From contig OW051471.1 of NCBI GenBank assembly GCA_932521025.1, positions 1,922,001-1,986,000 of the forward strand: a DNA stretch of 64,000 nt, written 5' to 3'. The notes beneath the pieces were generated by a model that worked only from the letters and a program-made list of their open reading frames with translations, was not told the DNA's origin and did not search any database. Below, piece after piece: positions 57,683 through 64,000 of this stretch. The DNA comes from Oscheius onirici (Eukaryota > Nematoda > Chromadorea > Rhabditida > Rhabditidae). Every line of letters begins with the position of its first letter. The first letter of the stretch is position 1. The position numbers and the translations under genes were made by a program.

Positions 57683-57864
57683 GGGGCTGTCTCGCTGCGA
57701 AAATGTTCGATTTGAAAATGGTCACTTTGCAAAAATCTTGGCTGAGTATCCAACGTTTGCGTGCTGTAGCCAAATTGATATAACATGTAAACATTGGATA
57801 CTCAGCCAAGATTTTTGCAAAGTGACCATTTTCAAATCGAGCGTTTTCGCAGCGAGACAGCCCC
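57683..57864. mobile_element. Hairpin MITE at the cyclin Q stop codon
   Basis: A 182-bp palindrome with ends GGGGCTGTCTCGCTGCG and inverse, and inner arms TGGCTGAGTATCCAA and inverse. It is flanked by perfect 8-bp TSDs AGATTTTT (57675-57682 and 57865-57872). The left TSD overlaps the last two bases of the cyclin Q stop codon. Confidence 0.88.
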
Positions 57865-57950
57865 AGATTTTTGACATAAAAATGGGTCAAAATTCATCGC
57901 GTATAAATTATTTGAATAAAACAAGTCACAACACCAGGAAAACCGTCTTT

Positions 57951-59481
57951 TTAGGCCTCATCCTTGAGCTTCGTCCACTGCCCGGAGAGGCTCTGCTTCC
58001 ACAATGAGATCTGGTTGTCTTCGCCGCTTGTAGAGAGTATGGTACCGCAGTGGGACCAGCTGACGTGGAAGAGGGCTCCATCGGCCTGAAATTTGCGTAT
58101 TTTTGGGAGAAAAAGTCGAAAAAGATGGAAAAACATTGAAAAGGCAGGAACTTGGAAGGGATCCAAATTCTTTGATCAAATCGAGTTTTCCATTTTCGGC
58201 ACTTTTTCAGCCAGATTTTCAAGTTTACCGTCAAACACGGAAGTCTCCGGGATTGTGCGAAGTATACAAAATCTAGGGTTTTTGTTCTCGGGTCAAACAA
58301 AGTTTCCAGAAAGGTCGGAGAATGTAGAAGAGCCTCACCTTCTCTAGAACCTCGTATTTGAAATCGCAACCATCGTGACTGGTCCAGACTATGAGTTTCC
58401 GGTCAATTCCACAGCTGGCAATCATCTGCGTCGAGTGGCTGACGACGGGACACCAGGCCACATCCCGGGCGTAGTCACTGTGTCCCTGTAGCTGTCTCTC
58501 CAGCTTCCATTCGCCATCAACCTCGAGCCAAATCTTCAGATTTTTGTCGTTGCCGCAGCTGACGAGACGACGGGGGAGGGGCTGATTGGCGTCACCAACG
58601 GCTTCTATATGAACGGCTGGAGCCCAGCTGACGGCTGTTACTCCCTGAAAATGTGTAATTTTGAGATTTTTATGGGCGAATTAGGCAAATTTAGGTTTCA
58701 GCTTAAAGAACTACATTTCCCCTAAATGAGAGCCTGCAAGCCGAAGAAGAATAACGTACTTTTATAGTTAAAAAAAACCAAGATTTACCTGATCATGAGT
58801 CTTGAGAATCTTCGTATTGGTCCATTGCTGCAGCTGGTCGTTGAAGGTCAAAATTCCGATGCTGCTATCGGCTGAGCCCGTGGCCAATATCAAGCCGAGC
58901 TGGTAAGGAGCAAATGCGACGCTATTCACACTGCTCTCGTGTCCAATCCATTCGTACTGCTTTACAAACTTGCCGCCAGGCTGCTCAGCCCACAGGATTA
59001 CTTTTCTGCAAGATTTTATGATGTTTTTGGATAAAACTTTTTGCAATTTTCAAAGATTTAACAGCGAAAAACAGCCTAATAAACATACTTGTCGTAGCTG
59101 GCAGACGCCAGGAGGCCGTTGAAGCGCGGATGAGCCCAGGAAAGTTGCCAGACGGGTCCTGTGTGGCCGGAAAGCTCCGATAGCGGGAAAGTGGCTCCAT
59201 TTGATCGAACCTGAGCCATTTTTATGCTAAAAAGCAAGAAAAATAAGACAAACCTCAAAAACTTTGACTGAGCGATCGCTGGAGCAGGTTGCCAGTCGAT
59301 TTCCGTAGTAATTTAACTGTGCATCGTGCTAAAAGGATATTTTCACTATATTTAGGCATTTTTAATCTAAAAATATGCTAAAAACTTACAATAGTGTCCC
59401 TGTGAGCCGTGTCAATCTTGTAGGAGCCCGTTGTCTGAAACTATGGCTTGTTAGAGATAAAAAGACATGAAAGCTGACCAT
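57951..59481 (-). CDS. npp-20: SEC13: COPII coat and nuclear pore WD-repeat protein
   Basis: SEC13 is a six-bladed WD40 protein. It pairs with SEC31 in the COPII outer coat and with NUP96-type partners in the nuclear pore Y-complex. Seven exons (59479-59481, 59390-59434, 59254-59328, 59089-59210, 58789-59005, 58339-58644, 57951-58085) join in phase to 300 residues. The start [20 protein letters not shown] and the repeats [57 protein letters not shown] and [10 protein letters not shown] are characteristic. The coding part of exon 1 is just the ATG, followed by GTCAGC. An acceptor at 59530-59531 lies 48 nt upstream of it. The C. elegans name npp-20 is from memory. It converges on the cyclin Q gene, 274 bp away. 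Confidence 0.95.
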
Positions 59482-59530
59482 TTTCTCCTACTTTTCGGCC
59501 TAATTTCTCCTTGATCGACTTCTCGGCTTC

Positions 59531-60536
59531 TGGAAACGAGAAATTTGTGAATTTCCAGGAAAAATGGGAGAATAGCCGGAGAAAGAATGTCAAAGTTCCA
59601 CGCCGGCATAAATTTCAAAGAATTGAGCGTGCGGAAATGTCACGTACGCAGTTGCGAAAATGTCGCGTACCTTTCAAATATTAATGCGAGTGGCTAACTA
59701 CGGAAATAGGCGGGCTGATTCTACCGTATTTTTGTACGGCTTTTCAAAATATGTTTATTCCAAAAATAGCGAAAACATCGTTTTTTCATCAAATTTCTTT
59801 TTTTTCCTACCTATTTCTCCGGGTAAATCAATCCTTCTGACATAATACAACGAGAAATAGCAAAAGAATAAAAGAAAAAAGTCAATTTAGCGTTGGAACG
59901 GCCTTTTTACCGAAAAATATGAAAAACCGGCCATTTTCGTTCATTTCGAAGTATTTTCTTCCATTTTTGTCTTCCACTGGCTATTTGCAACATGCTTTTT
60001 ACGATAAACATCATGAGAACAGACAAAAACGACAAAAAAGCAGTTAAAACGCTAGTTTGCCTGATATTTTTGAGTCCGCTGCGCACCAGCTTGCTCGCAC
60101 GGGCGCAGCAGTTACCCACTCGCTTTAAAGGAATTGGAGAAGAAGGGAAATACATCGTGGCTGGACTATTTTAGAGCAATTTCTGCTAAAAAAAACAAGC
60201 AAGAAACAAGGCTAGATACATGACATTGTGTTGGAAATAAAAACAATTGGTGAAAATAGCAGAATTTCAGGTAGAAAACGTTTTGAAAACAGCGGAAACG
60301 AAACTGTACGTTTTTCAGGGAGAAGACGGTGTTTTCTGACTCTCCGATGTTCTGCAAAGTTGTAGAGCAGATCGAGGGCTACAACTGTTCAGAACATCAC
60401 AACGCTTGAAAATGTCGTCTTAACACCGAAAAACCTGCGTATTCTCGGGTAAGGAATTTTAGTTAGAGGCACTACTTCTCCGAAACTTTATTGCACTTCA
60501 TCTCACTTATCTAGGCGGCAGTTTCGGGTTTCAGGT
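59531..60536. other. Intergenic region upstream of SEC13
   Basis: No gene is supported. It contains a one-kilobase AT-rich stretch that should hold the SEC13 promoter and some short T- and A-runs. A short conserved-looking frame (EAEKSIKEKLGRKVGE) overlaps the SEC13 leader at 59480-59528, but no partner exons were found. Confidence 0.4.
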
Positions 60537-61570
60537 TTAGTGAGTCGGACTGCGGTCCTGGTGGGGGGGGGAAGGAACGTCTTCCGATCCGGCACTTTCC
60601 TGGCTCTTCATCCTCTCTTGGCCACATCGCGATCCTTCTCCATGGCGAGTTCCGCCGACAGCTTCACGATGCTGACGGGCTCCTCCACTGACCGGCGACT
60701 GATTACCGTCTTCCGTTCCGGCTCTTTCCTGACTCTGCGTCTGCTTTTGGCCATGTTGCGATCCTTCTCCTGGACGAGAACTAGGACTTTCGATAGTTTT
60801 CAAATAAGTTTTTTTGAGTACAAAGTTCCCTTTTACAAAACTTTAATTATGCAAAAGTTTCGTCTGGGTAGAAACGGAACTTCACCTTCTGCACCTATTC
60901 CAGTCAGTCTATCGTACTCTCTTTCGTCTCTAGGCTTTTTGTTCTCTTCGAATGCCCTAGATTTCATTTCTGCAAAGTTGAGAGAGAGGAAACTGCTGTT
61001 TTCAGTGTTATCAAGCAAACTCTCTGTTCAAAGTGAATTAAACGTACCTGATTTTGATGTAGTTGTTAATAAAAACATTTGGCATCCTGTTGTCGCCACT
61101 ACTCGCTGTCGTCATCTTGTTCTTCCTCCTTCTCCGTCACCTTCTCACTGTACGCGTCCTTCTCTTCATCTTCAGCTGTCGTCTCTTCGTCGATGTCATC
61201 TCTTTGTTGATGTCACGTTCGCGCATGTAGCGTCTTTTGACCTGTCCGTACAGATGTTGCAAGTAGTCATTTGTGACCCATGTAGGACGCTTGTAGAGCT
61301 AAAATAGGTAGTCTAAAAATCAGGGGAAAATCACTTACTCGACGAACTGACGACATTACCCTTTCGGCGGCTCGTCTCTTTGCTGGTCCATTCTTGACGT
61401 AGTTTAGAGCGAATGAGCTAATGTGTCCAGTCCCGATCGTGGTTTGTCGCAGGAGCCGACGCATGAAGCAACCCTCGTACGATCTATCCATGTTGCCACT
61501 GAAGTAGTAGTTCTTCACAATCCACCCAATTAAACATAACTCGTCAACTCTTTCTCTTAACGTCCTATAT
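60537..61570 (-). pseudogene. Unrecognised gene, apparently decayed
   Basis: Exon-like blocks on minus: about 61339-61570 (RTLRERVDELCLIGWIVKN, then YEGCFMRRLLRQ, ending SSVRR|GTAAGT), a 40-nt intron, then a block from 61298 (LYKRPTWVTNDYLQHLYGQV). After KRRYMRERD the natural-looking frame shifts to an acidic one (DIDEETTAEDEEKDAYSEK) that ends at a stop. Further on lies KSRAFEENKKPRDEREYDR (near 60960) and a degenerate tandem duplication of about 110 bp (60565-60770: GGAGAAGGATCGC, AGTCAGGAAAG / AGCCAGGAAAG, CGGAAGAC). No single frame connects them. The family is not recognised. Confidence 0.4.
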
Positions 61571-61739
61571 ATGTCGGTTCTCCTCCACTTGCCTATCTGT
61601 GTTCTCTGCTTTGGCTACACTTCAGCTTGCTCGACAGTCGCGGAGAATATGTAAATGGTACTCTGATATTTACACCTTTCAACCATTGTCTCTGTCATTT
61701 TGTCTCCACTCGCTCTGCATTTTCGTTCTCAGGGAGAGT

Positions 61740-61860
61740 GACTGGAGGAGAGTAACAAAGAAGGAATGAAAGGGAAACCACTACTAGGGCTCCGTGACAG
61801 AGCGAAATCATGAATTTCTACTTTAGCCCTGGAAGGGTGTTGCCAACCTTGTATAATAAA
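61740..61860 (-). repeat. Dispersed interspersed repeat, reverse copy
   Basis: This is the reverse complement of the 5' part of the repeat at 29545-29665, from AGTGACTGGAGGAGAGTAAC to TAGCCCTGGAAGGG-GTTGCCAACCTTGT. Confidence 0.6.
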
Positions 61861-61963
61861 ACTTCATTCTCAGTCATTAGAATCGTTCAAAAACATCTAT
61901 AATCGAATGGTTGGAAAGTATCACAAAAGCACTGAAAAATGTGGAGGCAAGGATAAAAGCGGT

Positions 61964-63478
61964 TCAGGAGACAATACATCGACTGCTCTTCTTCTTTTTG
62001 GCCATTCGGACCTGATTTCCCGACTGCTGATGGAGCTTCTGCTGAGGGGACGTGACCTGTCGGGCGCGGTTCAAAGAAGCAGCTGCCAGTATGTTGGCCA
62101 GATAGAGGTCGTCGTCGTCGGAATCGGAGGAGGATGAACTGGAATTAGTTTTTTTTACTATAGCTCCTAACTACCGTCTCTTGACTGATACTCTATTCAG
62201 TAAGATTGTAGGTGATTTGTCTGTCTACCAGCTTTATTCTTTGGCTAATTGCTCGAAAGGGTTTACTCTTGGCTAACAATGAAGAACTGTCTCTTACAGT
62301 AAGAGTTCAGAGTCTGATTGATTACCACAACTCTGTTTCTCTTGATCCTTGACTCACTGATCCAGAATACCATTTTTTCCCAAACTCATACCGTAACCTG
62401 TTCAAGGGACAGTGAGAATACGAGCCACGTCTTCTGAACTCATACTGTCAGATGAGACACTTGACCTACAATCTTTCTCTTCAATCTAGTGGACTCGTAC
62501 TCTTGACTCTATAGACTCTCTCAACTCATACTCTTGATTCTCCATACCTAATCTTCTGGACTCATACTCTTGAATCTCCAGAATCTTACTCCCTGACTCT
62601 TGACTTGACCCTTAGCAGTCAAACTCTCTCATACTGTTCTGATACTCTTGACTCATACTCTACGTCCCCTCAATTCAATCCCACGACTCTTCCTCACCTG
62701 TAATCCACATTTTCTCGTCCTCTCCCCCTGTTCGGAGTCCTACTGTAGTAGTTTCTTCTGTTTTCCCTTTCCGCATACTTCTTGTCAAAATCTGGACTAC
62801 TGGCCGAAGAAGAACATGGGAGAACCGTCTCATAGATATTCTCAGCCGGTGGTGGCGGAGGCGGGGCTCTCTGAGGAGGTCGAGGAGCTATTCTTGGGCT
62901 CTGAGGAACACGGGGAGGCCTTCCCTGAGGTCTGACTTCGAGTTCCGACTGGTAGGCACCTGAATTAGGTAGTTTTTGACCAAAACATAGGGTAAAAATT
63001 ACCTTGACAACCATTTTTGCCGCAGTAGAGCCGGCCATCTCTGAGACTATAACTGATCCCGAGGAGGTTCTTGGCACAGACACAGCAAGAAAAACATCGG
63101 GCCGAACTGTGCCAGCTCAGATCTCCCTGAAAAAAAAAGAGTTAGATTATAAGAAACATTCAGTCATATTCGTGTTTTGGCAGCCCAAAACAGTTGTTTC
63201 ATGCTTGATAATCCAAATTCCTGATGTCCAACGGTAGCGCTCAAAAAGTACAGTGCACCAACCTGTGAAATGACCGGATTCTCTGCTGGAATAGGATGCA
63301 AGCAGGCTGCACATCTTACAGTCGGATTGGCATTGTGGAAACAGTTCAGACAGGCTGGTTTGTTGTTCTTCTGCATGTACCGCTGTCCGCCCAAAACTTC
63401 GCCACAGTCGGAGCACTGGAAGTGATGCAGATGCCAAGTTCTGCCTTCGGCTTCGGTACATTCTTCGCCGAAGATTAA
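61964..63478 (-). CDS. prkl-1: Prickle-type PET/LIM protein, 3' half, cut by window edge
   Basis: Prickle is a planar cell polarity protein of the cell cortex, also involved in neuronal migration and synapse spacing. Four exons are visible: 63263-63478, 63003-63126, 62698-62959 and 61964-62138, in phase. The first gives the end of LIM2 (ECTEAEGRTWHLHHFQCSDC, then VLGGQRYM) and the CAAC start of LIM3. The second completes LIM3 (WHSSARCFSCCVCAKNLLG, CGKNGC). The third is proline-rich (RAPPPPPPAENIYE). The last is Ser/Asp-rich then basic, and ends CIVS, a CaaX farnesylation box as in Prickle. CTEAEGR and VLGGQRY favour Prickle over Testin. The PET domain and LIM1 lie beyond base 64000. The symbol follows C. 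elegans. Confidence 0.88.
62139..62697 (+). repeat. CTCATACTCTTGACTC-type degenerate repeats in Prickle intron
   Basis: Words such as GACTCATACTCTTGA recur irregularly from about 62400 to 62670, inside the last Prickle intron. No other feature is seen. Confidence 0.5.
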
Positions 63479-64000
63479 CTGGAAAATGAGAGTATTTCTG
63501 TCTCTTTTTGGCTCCTAACTCTCTGTCTCTCTGTCTCCGACTCCCAGACTCTCTGTCACTCCCCCTCTGTGAGAGTCCCCGTGATCAATGAACAGAAATC
63601 TGCTTTGACCACTCGAGAGTGAGCTGTCAGCAACCATATGGCCAGGGGCGAGAAATAACATCCGGGAGAGAGGAAAATAGACAGACTGTTGCTCTCTGTG
63701 TGATGGGGATATTGAGCCCAGATGTTAGTAAAAGGAAGAGAGTCATAGGCCAAGAGCATCTGTCTGTTCCTCTGTCCCTGTCTTCTTGTCCCCTACCCAA
63801 AGTGACTCATTCTCTAATCCAATTCCCATAATCTGATCCCATTCATCTCTCCCCGGACAGTCCATCTCCGTCACCGGAAATAGGCTCCTCTTTCGCGCCC
63901 AGACTCTCGCTGACAGCCGCCGGACACTATCAGCTAACCGGCTAATTAACTGTCCCTCTCTCAAGGGACAACTGTGACTCTCTTTCCACCTTGACAAATC

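Noticed and set aside
60540-61307. 255-codon plus-strand open frame
   Set aside because: It lies opposite Lys/Glu/Arg-rich segments on minus, has no domain I recognise and no splice or leader signals; most likely an antisense shadow.

Overview
The window looks like nuclear DNA of a rhabditid nematode close to Caenorhabditis. Introns end in the nematode TTTCAG type of acceptor, several are only 33-50 nt long, start codons often sit 4-14 nt behind an acceptor that has no upstream exon (spliced-leader sites), and the proteins closely resemble C. elegans ones. It is rich in transposons: introns and intergenic DNA carry many non-autonomous DNA elements, some with intact target-site duplications (TSDs). 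All identifications come from reading and translating the sequence; no search was run.

Left part (1-28 kb), minus strand. There are two related nematode seven-transmembrane receptors, one cut by the window edge (247-1412) and one complete (6154-11875). Next comes a complete 11-exon gene for the V-ATPase a subunit, closest to C. elegans VHA-5 (13489-27938). Its introns hold hAT-like, palindromic and tRNA-derived elements, an orphan exon and a small two-exon gene for a secreted peptide on the opposite strand (24392-24662). 28-33.4 kb is intergenic and repeat-rich.

Middle part (33.7-57.7 kb). A nucleolin-like gene with an N-terminal RGG domain (33766-36211, minus) is divergent from a plus-strand run: N-alpha-acetyltransferase NAA10/daf-31, an SLC41 Mg2+ transporter with a tRNA-Ala(AGC) in an intron, tubulin cofactor E, and a cyclin Q/FAM58-like gene. 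Genes in this run are separated by short gaps; each downstream start lies about 100 nt beyond the preceding poly(A)-like signal. This is the usual spacing of nematode operons. From memory, nucleolin, daf-31, the SLC41 homologue and tbce-1 also lie together on C. elegans cosmid K07H8.

The first intron of the cyclin Q gene is 9.2 kb long. On the opposite strand it holds an array of seven BTB/POZ paralogues (four apparently intact, three decayed), an inverted eighth fragment and a further disrupted gene. This antisense, operon-like array nested in an operon member is the most unusual structure seen.

Right part (57.9-64 kb), minus strand: a complete SEC13 gene, a decayed unrecognised gene (about 60.5-61.6 kb), and the 3' half of a Prickle-type LIM gene with a C-terminal CaaX box, cut by the right edge.
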